The position numbers were made by a program, and so were the translations under genes. Below the pieces are notes generated by a model. That model did no database searches and was not told the DNA's origin. It saw only the letters and a list, made by a program, of their open reading frames with translations. From NCBI GenBank assembly GCA_030123565.1, contig CP126122.1, positions 3,796,800-3,860,799 of the forward strand: DNA of 64,000 nucleotides, given 5' to 3'. Source of the stretch: Nitrospira sp. (GTDB lineage Bacteria > Nitrospirota > Nitrospiria > Nitrospirales > Nitrospiraceae). This document shows, piece by piece, positions 1-8,322 of this stretch. The first letter of the stretch is position 1. Every line of letters begins with the position of its first letter.

Positions 1-144
1 GACTGCGGAGAGTGCCGGTTCACCGGCCATGAGCAACCGATGTCCGTGGGTCAGTGCGGACTCGATGCAGGCCGCTTGAGCGACGGTCATGGCGCGGCGT
101 CCCGCGCCACCGTGAATGAGCAGAATCGGTCGCGATCGTTTCAA
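1..144 (-). CDS. isoaspartyl peptidase / plant-type L-asparaginase, N-terminal part only
   Basis: This is the first 48 codons of a gene that runs off the left edge. It reads from a TTG start that overlaps the stop of the upstream gene (AATTGA). The translation begins MKRSRPILLIHGGAGRR and continues with MTVAQAACIES. The IHGGAG motif near the N-terminus is typical of the Ntn-hydrolase family of isoaspartyl peptidases and L-asparaginases, which split isoaspartyl dipeptides or asparagine after autocleavage at a threonine. The catalytic threonine lies outside the window, so activity cannot be judged. The overlap suggests translational coupling to the gene upstream. Confidence 0.72.
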   Translation of the reverse strand, partial: MKRSRPILLIHGGAGRRAMTVAQAACIESALTHGHRLLMAGEPALSAV

Positions 145-707
145 TTGAGCAGAAGATTCTTGACGCGGCGGTAGGCGGGATCTTGCATGCGGTCCAAGTC
201 ACAACGGACAAACCCCAAGCCGGTCACGCAGAGTTCGAAATTTTCGGACAGCTTCTGGAACAACGGAGAATCCTGCTCTGGATCGTAGCCCCCATATTCG
301 GCCACCAGCCCATAAGACCGTTTGCCGGTCTTCACATAGTCCACCAGAAAATCCTTGTGGTAGATGAGGCCCGCCGTCTTGAGGCGGCGGAGATATTCGG
401 GAAACAACCCGGTCATGAAGAGCGTGAAGTCGCCGATATGCCGATGGACTTCACGTTCACGGTCGAACGATTGCGCCTCCAAGAGCACCTCGGATTCGAA
501 CAGCATCTCGACCACCGAATCGACGGGGCGGTCCTGCCGGTCGTGGATCTTGTAGAGTTGGTCGGTGTGGGAAAATTCGACGAGCAGATTGGAGACATAG
601 TCGGTCACGTTGAGATCGGGCCAGCCGAGGTGTTCGGTAAAGCTCTTCTCGGTCAACGTGCCGAACAATTGACGGAGTGGATGGCTGCGCGGAACGGGAC
701 TTCCCAT
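141..707 (-). CDS. conserved hypothetical protein, 188 aa
   Basis: I do not recognise a family for this protein. It is a soluble, charged protein with no signal peptide or membrane segment. ATG at 707 was chosen over an in-frame GTG at 713 because a GGGAGG ribosome site lies five bases before the ATG. The C-terminal half carries aromatic segments (LIYHKDFLVDY, YGLVAEYGGYDP) that suggest a compact folded domain. Its stop overlaps the TTG start of the asparaginase-like gene, so the two are probably cotranscribed. Confidence 0.75.
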   Translation of the reverse strand: MGSPVPRSHPLRQLFGTLTEKSFTEHLGWPDLNVTDYVSNLLVEFSHTDQLYKIHDRQDRPVDSVVEMLFESEVLLEAQSFDREREVHRHIGDFTLFMTGLFPEYLRRLKTAGLIYHKDFLVDYVKTGKRSYGLVAEYGGYDPEQDSPLFQKLSENFELCVTGLGFVRCDLDRMQDPAYRRVKNLLLN

Positions 708-826
708 CTCCACCTCCCGGGCAATCCCTGCCCTTTGAAAAATAGTATAGCAGACTCCATGCGAACCATCGAACGTTCTCCCTCTGTCTCTATCGGCATC
801 TGCGATGGAGACTTGACTACCGCGGC

Positions 827-1276
827 TTACGATCCATGCCGGCTGTCCAAGAGAAAGGTCATAGGGCCATCGTTGAGCAACTCCACCTGCATGTGCGCCC
901 CGAAACGGCCGGTCTCCACAGCCAAGCCGGCGGCCCGTAATCGGCTCGCCGCCTGTTCATACCAAGCGCGGGCTTCGTCCGGCGGAGCGGCCTGGTCGAA
1001 CCCCGGCCGGCGGCCCTTCGTGGTATCACCAAGCAGGGTGAATTGCGAAACCAGCAACAGCGCCCCACCGACATCGGTCACGGTGCGGTTCATCTTGCCC
1101 TGATCGTCGCCGAAGATACGGAGCGTCCTGATCTTCTCGATGAGATAGAGCAGGTCGCGCTCTTCGTCACCCTTCGCCACGCCCAAGAAGACCAGGAGGC
1201 CGGCCCCGATCCGGCCGACTATGGTTCCATCCACTTCGACCGATGCTTTGGTGACACGCTGAAGAACGGCTTTCAT
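827..1276 (-). CDS. dtd: D-aminoacyl-tRNA deacylase
   Basis: The 149-residue product has the usual length for bacterial Dtd. It removes D-amino acids and glycine mischarged onto tRNA, a cytoplasmic proofreading step in translation. The start MKAVLQRVTKASVEVDG is the classic Dtd N-terminus. The SQFTL motif and the C-terminal NDGPMTF segment correspond to the two conserved active-site motifs (SQFTLL and the Gly/cis-Pro region NxPxT). Its ATG overlaps the TGA of ogt (ATGA), so ogt and dtd are translationally coupled in the murJ-ogt-dtd operon. Confidence 0.96.
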   Translation of the reverse strand: MKAVLQRVTKASVEVDGTIVGRIGAGLLVFLGVAKGDEERDLLYLIEKIRTLRIFGDDQGKMNRTVTDVGGALLLVSQFTLLGDTTKGRRPGFDQAAPPDEARAWYEQAASRLRAAGLAVETGRFGAHMQVELLNDGPMTFLLDSRHGS

Positions 1277-1779
1277 GGCAGCGTAAGTTGGGCCAACGTC
1301 CCTTCCACCTTCAACAGGCGCCGCTTCATCGGCAGGCCGCAGCCAAAACCGCCCAGCGAGCCGTCATGTGCGATGATCCGGTGGCAGGGTACCACGATCG
1401 GCACAGGGTTCGCGCCGAGCGCCATGCCCACAGCCCTCGCGTACTGTTTGCCCCCGACCTTGGTCGCCACCCATTGATAGGACCGGACACGGCCGTAGGG
1501 AATCCGCCTGATCGCCTTCCAGACTTTCCGTTGAAACGGGGTACCGGCGGACAGGTCCACCGGCAGGGAAAATTCACGACGCCTGCCATCGAGATAGTCC
1601 AAGAGTTGCGTCTGTGCCTCTGCCAACAGAGCCGCGACCGTGCCCTTCTCTAAGGCCTGCCCCTGTCGAGGGAATGTTCGTCGATTCGAGGGGGACAGGT
1701 CGATGGAAGTGAGGCCCTCCTCGCCGGCCGCAATCTCGATCCAGCCCCAAGGCGCCTTGAATGTGATCGCTTGTATCAT
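1273..1779 (-). CDS. ogt: methylated-DNA--[protein]-cysteine S-methyltransferase
   Basis: The protein accepts alkyl groups from O6-alkylguanine in DNA onto one cysteine in a suicide repair reaction. The acceptor motif PCHRII is present with Cys132, preceded by the recognition-helix region (RIPYGRVRSYQWVA) and followed by the typical GFGCGLPMKRRLL segment. At 168 residues it is an Ogt-type enzyme with a short N-terminal domain and no AraC-like Ada part. It starts one base after the stop of murJ and overlaps dtd by four bases, so the three genes form one transcription unit. Confidence 0.95.
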   Translation of the reverse strand: MIQAITFKAPWGWIEIAAGEEGLTSIDLSPSNRRTFPRQGQALEKGTVAALLAEAQTQLLDYLDGRRREFSLPVDLSAGTPFQRKVWKAIRRIPYGRVRSYQWVATKVGGKQYARAVGMALGANPVPIVVPCHRIIAHDGSLGGFGCGLPMKRRLLKVEGTLAQLTLP

Positions 1780-1780
1780 G

Positions 1781-3409
1781 TCATGCCGCTCCGAACTTTC
1801 GTGCCACCCGTCCCAGTTTTCGTTTCACCATCCCGGACACCACATCCAATTCCTCCGACCCGAACAGGATATGGAGACCGAGATACCCGACGACGCTGAG
1901 TCCGATCCCGGCGCCCAAGAGGGCGGACTTCACCAGCCATTCACCTTGCTGCGTCCAAATGGACGCACCGGCCACCCACCAACAGACCACCACCAGCGGA
2001 ACAGAAGCCGCGAGGACGCGGAGGGCCGACCGTCCGATGGATCCCCAATCGACACGTCCCAGCCGCCGATGCAGCACCGCAACCAGGATGCTTCCATTGA
2101 GCATCGACGCGAGGGCCGTGGCCAAGGCCAATCCCGCTGCATCCAACAGGGTCATCAACCAGATGGACAAGAGAATATTCGCCCCGACGGCAATCCCAGC
2201 CGTCACCGCCGGCGTCTTCGTATCCTGCATGGAATAAAATGCAGAGACGATGATGCGCACCCCGGCAAAGGCCCACAACCCGATTGCATAACAGAGCACC
2301 GCCGTCGCCGTCGCCAGCGTATCGGCTCTGGTAAACGAGCCGTGCTCGAAGAACAGGTGCACGATCGGTTGCCGCAAGAGGATCAGGCCCAGCATCGCCG
2401 GCAGGATAATGAAAAAAATCATCCGGAGGCCGAAGCCGAGCGTCGTCCGCAATTCATCGAGCGCCCCGCGAGCCGCCTGGGCGGAGAGCGTCGGCAAAAT
2501 GGCCGTGGCCAACGCCACCCCAAAAATGCCGAGCGGAAACTGGATGAGCCGCATGCCGTAAAACAAATAGGTGGGTCCGCCGGAGAAATACGACGCCAGA
2601 ATCGTGCTCACGGTGATGTTGATCTGCGTCACCGACAGCCCCAGCAACGAAGGGACCATCAGCAGGCCGATGCGCTTCACTCCGGGATGTCTCGGCTGGA
2701 ACCTCAGGCCGAACAACATGCCGCGCCCCTTCAACCCAGGCAGTTGCATCACAAACTGCGCGACACCGCCCACCACGATGCCGATCGCCACGCCGATGAT
2801 GGGCTCCGGCAACAAGGGAGAGAGGAACAAGGCACAACCGATGGTGAAGATATTGAAAAAGACCGGCGAGAAGGCCGGCGCCGCAAAGGCCCGCAGGGAG
2901 TTCAAAATTCCCATCGCCAGGGCGGCCAGGCTGATGAACAGCAGATAGGGAAACATCACGCGGGTCAGCAGAGTGGTCAGCGCCAACTTGTCGGGATTGC
3001 CATGAAAACCCGGTGCGAGCAGCCAGACGATTCCCGGCGCTGCAAGGATACCGAACATCGTCACGGCCGTCACGATGGTCAACAACGTCGTGAAGGTGGC
3101 GCTGGCCAACCCCCAGGCGTCACGTTTGGTCTTGAGGGTGTGGTACTCGGTGAAGACCGGGATGAAGGCAGCGGACATTGACCCTTCGGCGAACAGTTCC
3201 CGCAACAGATTGGGAATGCGATAGGCGACAAAGAACGCATCTGCCGCCGGGGTCGCACCGAAGAGTCTCGCCAACACCATGTCCCGGACGAAACCGAGAA
3301 TACGGCTGGAAAAGGTGGCGACGCCGATGAGACCTGCCGCCTTGACGACGGACTGGGTTTCGTCCGGAACTGGTCGAGATGGTTCAACGAAAGCGGCGGG
3401 ATCGGACAT
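1781..3409 (-). CDS. murJ: lipid II flippase MurJ
   Basis: This 542-residue polytopic membrane protein flips lipid-linked peptidoglycan precursor across the inner membrane. It begins with a cytoplasmic tail followed by the hallmark KAAGLIGVATFSSRILGFVRD segment. The next motif, LFGATPAADAFFVAYRIPN, and the ELFAEGSMSAAFIPV motif are strong MurJ/MviN signatures. About fourteen hydrophobic helices follow. The length matches the family. It is the first gene of a tight operon with ogt and dtd. The start codon ATG 3409 has only a weak ribosome site. Confidence 0.96.
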   Translation of the reverse strand: MSDPAAFVEPSRPVPDETQSVVKAAGLIGVATFSSRILGFVRDMVLARLFGATPAADAFFVAYRIPNLLRELFAEGSMSAAFIPVFTEYHTLKTKRDAWGLASATFTTLLTIVTAVTMFGILAAPGIVWLLAPGFHGNPDKLALTTLLTRVMFPYLLFISLAALAMGILNSLRAFAAPAFSPVFFNIFTIGCALFLSPLLPEPIIGVAIGIVVGGVAQFVMQLPGLKGRGMLFGLRFQPRHPGVKRIGLLMVPSLLGLSVTQINITVSTILASYFSGGPTYLFYGMRLIQFPLGIFGVALATAILPTLSAQAARGALDELRTTLGFGLRMIFFIILPAMLGLILLRQPIVHLFFEHGSFTRADTLATATAVLCYAIGLWAFAGVRIIVSAFYSMQDTKTPAVTAGIAVGANILLSIWLMTLLDAAGLALATALASMLNGSILVAVLHRRLGRVDWGSIGRSALRVLAASVPLVVVCWWVAGASIWTQQGEWLVKSALLGAGIGLSVVGYLGLHILFGSEELDVVSGMVKRKLGRVARKFGAA

Positions 3410-3466
3410 TATTCGGATTGTAGCGAAACCGCGAGAAGGCGTCCATGGTCCGCCGAGAAGGTGGCA

Positions 3467-4129
3467 TCAGGCGTCCTGGATCACCTCATTCGACAGCTCG
3501 TTCGGGTTGTCGCGTCTATCCGAGGGACAGGCGCGAGCGAGGAGGACTCCGCTGGCTTCGATTCCTCGGCACAGGCCTCCGGCGAGATCGCCCGCCTTCA
3601 TCCGTTCGACGACGACCGCAATCACGTCTTGCCACTGGTCGCTCGAGATCCGTTCACGCAAAGACTGGTCGGCCAACACATAGACCTGCCGTTCAAGCAG
3701 CGACAGCATCAACAGCAGCCCGGTACGTCCGCGAGTCCGCGCAATACCGTGTTGAACGAAGGCCCGTTCCGCCCGCAGCCGTACCTTCTGATGCATGCGC
3801 TCGCGGGAGGTGAGGAGCCGGATAATCGGAGACCAGGTCCCGCTCCATGCTCCCAAGGCGTAGGCCGCCACGGTCGCAAGCAACAACCAGGCTGCATTCG
3901 CCGCATGCCACCCCCAAGGAAGCCAGGCGCTTTCGATCGTCAACAGCGCCGTTAAGGTCAGCAATGCGAACAAAAGACCTGCACGATGTTGAGCCTCGCG
4001 GTACAGACCGGATCGCTCGACGATCATGGGAACGATTTCCGCACTGGTCCGTTGCTCCGCCGCCTGCACCGCCGCCTCGACCAACGCGCGTTCCTCGTTC
4101 GTGAGAACCGGCCGTTTACCAGTCGCCAC
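3467..4129 (-). CDS. TPM-domain membrane protein
   Basis: GTG at 4129 is taken as the start because GGAGG sits five bases upstream; the longer frame to 4285 would run far into the preceding gene. The 220-residue product has an N-terminal TPM-like segment (residues about 8-45, with ERALVEAAVQAAEQRTSAEI). Two hydrophobic helices follow (LLFALLTLTALLTIES and WLLLATVAAYALGAW), then the rest of the TPM domain with GLLLMLSLLERQVYVLAD. TPM domains occur in YgcG-like proteins and a plant thylakoid protein with phosphatase activity. The gene overlaps the YgcG-like gene by 14 bases and ends the lemA operon. Its biochemical role is unknown. Confidence 0.85.
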   Translation of the reverse strand: MATGKRPVLTNEERALVEAAVQAAEQRTSAEIVPMIVERSGLYREAQHRAGLLFALLTLTALLTIESAWLPWGWHAANAAWLLLATVAAYALGAWSGTWSPIIRLLTSRERMHQKVRLRAERAFVQHGIARTRGRTGLLLMLSLLERQVYVLADQSLRERISSDQWQDVIAVVVERMKAGDLAGGLCRGIEASGVLLARACPSDRRDNPNELSNEVIQDA

Positions 4130-5021
4130 TTGCGCCTCCCCCTCCGAAACCTCCGCCACCGCCCGAGAAACTATCGGATCCTCCGAACGATCCGCCGACA
4201 CCGCCGGACCCCCATCCACCCTGTTGGGTACTGAACCAGGTTCCATCATATGGGCTTCCGCTTCTGCGCCGGCCAGACCCGGCACTTTGCCCCATTGAAC
4301 CGAGCAGGCCGACCAGCACCAGACTCACGGCTCCGGCAATGAGGGCAGGAATCAGCCAGGGTGCGGCAAGAAACGACAGGCCTCCCCCCACGACCGGCCC
4401 CAACAGCCGGTTCGCGCGAGAGAGGAAGAGGCCGATGATCACTCCCACCATCACCGCAAAAACGGCGCTCGAGAACGAATCGTCGAATGATCGGGAGGCC
4501 AATGGACGTTGCGGAGCGCTGTAGGTCCCTTCGATGGTCTTTAAGATGGCTTGGACACCGGCCGTGATACCTGCCGGAACATCGCCGGCCTTGAACCGCG
4601 GCACGATCTCGTTTCGGATGATCTGCGCCGACCGTGCATCAGTCAGCACCCCTTCAAGTCCGTATCCGACCTCGATACGAATTTTTCGATCCTTGATCGC
4701 GACGAGGAGCAGGGCTCCGTTATCGGTTCCCTTGACACCTAATTTCCAGGTGGTCGCCACACGATGGGAAAAATCAAACAGCGGCTCTCCCTCCAACGAC
4801 GGAACGATGAGCACCGCCACCTGGTTGGACGTCTTCGCCTCATGCGTCTGCAGGTCGGCCGAGAGTTGGGCGGCCACCGCGGACGGCAGGACGCGCGCCA
4901 GATCCACGACGCGGCCGCTGAGCGGCGGCACGTCGAGCGCGTCGGCCGGAAGGCCGGCGACAACGATGAGCCACAGCCACCCGACGAGGACAGCAGTCCC
5001 TGCTCGGCCCATCAGCCGCAT
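4116..5021 (-). CDS. YgcG-like TPM-domain protein with glycine-rich tail
   Basis: This 301-residue protein has a signal peptide (hydrophobic AVLVGWLWLIVVAGLPADA), a TPM domain (about residues 30-160, with the motifs GNRIVxL-like NQVAVLIVPSLEG, GALLLVAIKDRKIRIEVGYGLE and a following ITAGVQAI helix), and membrane segments around residues 190-250. It ends in a glycine/serine tail finishing GGGGASGDW, typical of the family. Such proteins nearly always sit beside LemA, as here, and are presumed to act at the cell envelope. No enzymatic function is established for this branch. It overlaps the next TPM gene by 14 bases. Confidence 0.9.
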   Translation of the reverse strand: MRLMGRAGTAVLVGWLWLIVVAGLPADALDVPPLSGRVVDLARVLPSAVAAQLSADLQTHEAKTSNQVAVLIVPSLEGEPLFDFSHRVATTWKLGVKGTDNGALLLVAIKDRKIRIEVGYGLEGVLTDARSAQIIRNEIVPRFKAGDVPAGITAGVQAILKTIEGTYSAPQRPLASRSFDDSFSSAVFAVMVGVIIGLFLSRANRLLGPVVGGGLSFLAAPWLIPALIAGAVSLVLVGLLGSMGQSAGSGRRRSGSPYDGTWFSTQQGGWGSGGVGGSFGGSDSFSGGGGGFGGGGASGDW

Positions 5022-5051
5022 CTCATGCTCCCGCCTAGAACGTCGTTGACG

Positions 5052-5654
5052 CTAAAATTTTACTTCCGGTGGCTTGGCCACGGCCTTTTCATCCGCCACC
5101 GTGAAATTGGGCTTCTCTTCCATATGCAGGAGAAACTTGGCGGTCAGATTCGTGGGGAAATAGCGGACCATCTTGTTGAACTCCGCCACCCTATCGATAT
5201 AACGCTTACGCGCCACGGTGATGCGATTCTCAGTGCCTTCGAGCTGGCTCTGGAGATCACGGAAGTTTTGATCGGCTTTCAAATTGGGATAGTTCTCCGC
5301 AACGGCCAGCAACCGCCCCAAGGCGCTGGAGAGACCCTGCTGCGCTTCCTGGAATTTCTTGAACAAGGCTTCATCCCTCAACACCTCCGGGGTCACTTGG
5401 ATGCTCGTAGCCTTCGCCCTGGCTTGGACCACACCCTCCAGCGTCTCTTTCTCGTGGGCTGCATATCCCTTCACCGTATTCACCAGGTTCGGAATCAGAT
5501 CGGCCCGTCGCTGATACTGGTTGATCACTTCGCTCCAAGCGGCCTTAGTATCCTCATCGAGACCTTGCAAGTCGTTGTAGCCGCACCCGGGCAGGGCCAG
5601 CACGCCGGCAAGCAGCAAAACCGTACCGATCGACCTTGTGACTGACATGGCCAT
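5052..5654 (-). CDS. lemA: LemA family lipoprotein
   Basis: ATG at 5654 follows AAGGAGG by five bases, so the frame open to 5741 is trimmed to 200 residues. The N-terminus is a lipoprotein signal (VLLLAGVLALPGC) with the acylated cysteine next to GYNDLQGLDE. The body is the helical LemA domain with WSEVINQYQRRADLIPNLV, the best conserved part of the family, and a later ENYPNLKADQNF segment. LemA proteins are envelope proteins of unclear function that co-occur with YgcG/TPM proteins, exactly the arrangement here (lemA, YgcG-like, TPM). Confidence 0.94.
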   Translation of the reverse strand: MAMSVTRSIGTVLLLAGVLALPGCGYNDLQGLDEDTKAAWSEVINQYQRRADLIPNLVNTVKGYAAHEKETLEGVVQARAKATSIQVTPEVLRDEALFKKFQEAQQGLSSALGRLLAVAENYPNLKADQNFRDLQSQLEGTENRITVARKRYIDRVAEFNKMVRYFPTNLTAKFLLHMEEKPNFTVADEKAVAKPPEVKF

Positions 5655-5831
5655 ACGTTCCTCCTTCGCGCCGGCCTCTTCTATAGGTGACGCGTATTGA
5701 AGACCTAAGGCTTTCGACGATGAAGTCAATGACCGCGGCACCCTGCAAGGTTGCGGGTCATATCGATCATCATCGAACCTTGCTATACTTCACAATGTTT
5801 CGATAGGGATCGTTTCAGTGACGGAGCACCC

Positions 5832-6137
5832 ATGGCACTCGACCGTTCCACCGCGACCTCCGGAGGATTTCAGGTCCGGCATCGCACGTTAGGGGTGTTT
5901 CAAGGCAGTTCCATCGGGCTGGCCTTTTGGCACCCCTCTTCTCACATGCCGGAGTATGGACTCTGCCGCTTCGCCACGGAGGCAAAGGCGCAGGCCTATG
6001 TCGATTTTCTGTCTTCCCCGACCAGTCCTGAGCCGCTGGACCGCGCAGACCTGACCGTCGAAGCCTTCGACCACGTCGAACACGAACGGCTCACCACGGA
6101 CTTCCCCCAGGCCTCCGCCTGGGAAACACCACTGTAG
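5832..6137 (+). CDS. conserved hypothetical protein, 101 aa
   Basis: The start at 5832 (MALDRSTA) follows GGAG by six bases; the frame open from 5751 has no better site. The product is small and soluble, without signal peptide or membrane helix, and contains aromatic and histidine residues (WHPSSHMPEYGLCRF) but no recognised motif. It is transcribed away from lemA, so the roughly 180 bases between them form a divergent promoter region; TATACT at 5784-5789 could be a -10 box, but no convincing -35 was found. Function unknown. Confidence 0.65.
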   Translation: MALDRSTATSGGFQVRHRTLGVFQGSSIGLAFWHPSSHMPEYGLCRFATEAKAQAYVDFLSSPTSPEPLDRADLTVEAFDHVEHERLTTDFPQASAWETPL

Positions 6138-6220
6138 CAGAACTCGGAGACAATCGCTGCGCGGCTCGCGGCCCCATACGCCGCTTCACGCGCCTTGCAT
6201 CCCGCTGCCTTCCGGTGCAA

Positions 6221-6739
6221 TCACTGAATAGGTGTGTCGTGGACGGCGGAACGAACCTTTAAGGATTCGGCCTTGGCATGGACGAACGCCAGGAGACGCT
6301 TATTCTCCTGCGCTGCCCGCAGAAATTTGAACGCGATGCCGCGAGCGCTCACGGAGCGGACCATTGCCGCGACTTCGAGCGGCGCCTGGTCGTTCTCCAA
6401 GGCGATCTGCAGATAAAAGATGTCGTCGACGTGCACCGGTGCCTGGCTCTCGATGATGCAGCCGCCCATCGAGATATCCAGGACCGTTCCTTCTCCCCGC
6501 ACCTTCCCTCCTGAAAAGGACAAGAATAGGCGGACGGGAATCCGCAGATGCGCGCGCCGATCGACCATTTGAGGGGGAAAGCTGCGCCCCAAGCGAGAGG
6601 CAGGAAAGCGAAAACTACAGGACTGACAGTGAAACGGGGAAATGCAGGCGAGTGACTGCAATCGCTCCAGAAGGGTGTGGCATCGGGAGCGAAACACCTT
6701 GTCTTGTCCGCACTGCGGACAGGTCAGCGGCTGGGCCAT
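6221..6739 (-). CDS. PilZ-domain protein with N-terminal zinc ribbon
   Basis: The 172-residue product starts with a small zinc-ribbon-like segment: CPQC near residue 8 and FHCQSC near residue 38. A PilZ domain follows, with the RRAHLRIPVRL arginine motif and the downstream DISMGGCIIES motif that together bind cyclic-di-GMP. Both motifs are intact, so c-di-GMP binding is likely. The partner or output is unknown. ATG 6739 was chosen because it begins just before the zinc ribbon; there is no clear ribosome site, and a GTG at 6820 is an alternative start. Confidence 0.85.
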   Translation of the reverse strand: MAQPLTCPQCGQDKVFRSRCHTLLERLQSLACISPFHCQSCSFRFPASRLGRSFPPQMVDRRAHLRIPVRLFLSFSGGKVRGEGTVLDISMGGCIIESQAPVHVDDIFYLQIALENDQAPLEVAAMVRSVSARGIAFKFLRAAQENKRLLAFVHAKAESLKVRSAVHDTPIQ

Positions 6740-7168
6740 ACGTGACGTTCGACGGTGATCATCGCGACTCTCTCCGGCACCTGCAATATCACCCTCGCCT
6801 CCCCAACTGTTCCAGAACACCGACGATCAGCACTCCTTCAATCGATAGAGGATGATGAAAGTTCTGTCAAGAAACTCGACGGTTCTGCGATTGCCGTCCC
6901 ACCGGTTCCATTCACCGAGTTCATGCAATCTCGTGCAGCTGCAGCACCGACCCACGGACCTCATGTCGCTGCCGCTTTTAGACAGAGCGCTCCTCCCGCC
7001 GTCTGAATTTGTCCAGGTTCGCACAAAGAACTTCATGATATTGCGGAGAAATCAGGATTAGATTGTTTTAACGTCTCACTAACACCCCTCTAATCTCACG
7101 TTGTTATTCTCTCACACGTGGGTACGGTCCTCTCGAGATGAGGGCACAATCCTAAGGAGGTGGAAGCC
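6740..7168. other. 429-base region without a convincing gene
   Basis: The left part is the upstream region of the PilZ gene and could code for an N-terminal extension of it from a GTG at 6820. The middle (about 6850-7040) has short open frames on both strands without ribosome sites or protein-like composition. The right part is AT-rich and holds the candidate promoter and leader of the small zinc-ribbon gene. Nothing else is recognised. Confidence 0.5.
7068..7096 (+). promoter_or_regulatory. candidate sigma70-type promoter for the zinc-ribbon gene
   Basis: TTAACG (7068-7073) and TAATCT (7091-7096) are separated by 17 bases in a locally AT-rich stretch. The next gene starts at 7169 with a strong ribosome site, giving a leader of roughly 65 bases. 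The boxes match consensus only partly, so this is a suggestion. Confidence 0.4.
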
Positions 7169-7348
7169 ATGACATGCGGACGATGCAAAGGATTCATGGT
7201 CGATGAGTGGCGGCCGGATTTTTCTCCGGAAACGTTTGTGTGGCGTTGCATCAATTGCGGATCAATCGTCGATCCATTGATCGAGCAGAACCGGCGTACG
7301 CGTCTCGCCGAGCAACTGTTGTTGGAACCGGTCGAAGCAGTGCATTGA
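7169..7348 (+). CDS. small zinc-ribbon protein, 59 aa
   Basis: ATG at 7169 is preceded by AAGGAGG at eight bases, an excellent ribosome site; the GTG at 7160 lies inside that site. The product has two CxxC knuckles, CGRC near the N-terminus and CINC near residue 33, with a tryptophan before the second one. That pattern fits a single zinc ribbon. A charged helical C-terminus follows (QNRRTRLAEQLLLEPVE). It may bind nucleic acid or protein, but no partner is evident. It stands alone, between the divergent PilZ gene and convergent xth. Confidence 0.75.
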   Translation: MTCGRCKGFMVDEWRPDFSPETFVWRCINCGSIVDPLIEQNRRTRLAEQLLLEPVEAVH

Positions 7349-7404
7349 GGCACCAGCCGCAGAGCGGGAGGGAAGCGCACCGTTGCCCTGCGGTTGAAAA
7401 TATA

Positions 7405-8178
7405 TCAGACGGTGAAGTCGGCCCAGAGAACGGTGTGATCGGAAGGGTCGGTCGCGCGCCGCGGCTCAAGATCGACGTCGACCTGCCGACATTTCTGGGC
7501 GAGAGGAGCCGTCACAAGGATATGGTCGATCCGCCATCCTTTATTGGAAGCGAGTGAATTGGGGGCTCGGTAGTCCCAAAACGTGAACTGCTGGCGATCT
7601 GGATACAGTTTGCAGAACACATCCTCGAAGCCCCACGCAATCGTCTTCCCATAGGCATTGCGCGCGTCTTCGTGATAGCAGACGTGGTTGAGATGTTTCT
7701 CCGGACTGTGGACATCGATGGGTCTTGGGGCCACATTCATGTCTCCACACCAGATCGCCGGCTCCTTTGGAGAGAGATGGGCATCGAAATGCTTCCGCAA
7801 CCGCTCATACCAGGCCAGTTTGTATTGGTATTTCGGTGAGTCGATCTCAAATCCTTGTGGGATATAGGTATTGATGATCGGAATACCTTGAATCACCACC
7901 TTCAAGAGACGCGCGTCTTCCGCCTCGCCCCCGTCATCGAATCCATACAATACCGCGTCCGGCTTCTTGCGGCTGAGCACCGCCACGCCGTTGTACGATT
8001 TCATGCCCCGGAAGGTGATCTCATAGCCGGAGGCGGCGAGCGCGGCCAGAGGGAATTCACTGTCCTGGACTTTGGTTTCCTGCAAACACAACACATCGGG
8101 CTGATAACGCTCCAGCCATTGCAACACGATAGGAAGGCGCTTGCGAAGTGAATTGACGTTGAAGGTGGCGATTTTCAT
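7405..8178 (-). CDS. xth: exodeoxyribonuclease III
   Basis: The 257-residue enzyme is an AP endonuclease and 3'-5' exonuclease of base-excision repair. It begins MKIATFNVNSLRKRLP, the standard start, so the frame open to 8316 is trimmed. The metal-binding CLQETKVQD motif is present, as are the YNGVAVLSR segment, the WCGDMNVAP catalytic motif, the WRIDHILVT motif and the terminal SDHTVLWADF motif with the catalytic histidine. All active-site blocks are intact. It is convergent with the upstream zinc-ribbon gene. Confidence 0.96.
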   Translation of the reverse strand: MKIATFNVNSLRKRLPIVLQWLERYQPDVLCLQETKVQDSEFPLAALAASGYEITFRGMKSYNGVAVLSRKKPDAVLYGFDDGGEAEDARLLKVVIQGIPIINTYIPQGFEIDSPKYQYKLAWYERLRKHFDAHLSPKEPAIWCGDMNVAPRPIDVHSPEKHLNHVCYHEDARNAYGKTIAWGFEDVFCKLYPDRQQFTFWDYRAPNSLASNKGWRIDHILVTAPLAQKCRQVDVDLEPRRATDPSDHTVLWADFTV

Positions 8179-8322
8179 ACGGCGGGGCGATTCTAGCAGA
8201 GCCCACACGCCGCAACAACTGAGGCAGAGAAAACACGACGGCCTGCGATCGAGGAAATCTCCACCGCAGGCCGTCGCCGGAGCACCCCGGCGAGGATCCG
8301 CTCGCCGGCTCAACAATCCGGT

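Noticed and set aside
1640-3181. 513-codon open frame on the plus strand
   Set aside because: It is antisense to murJ, is rich in Arg, Gln, His and Pro as expected of a GC-rich shadow frame, and has no recognisable motif.
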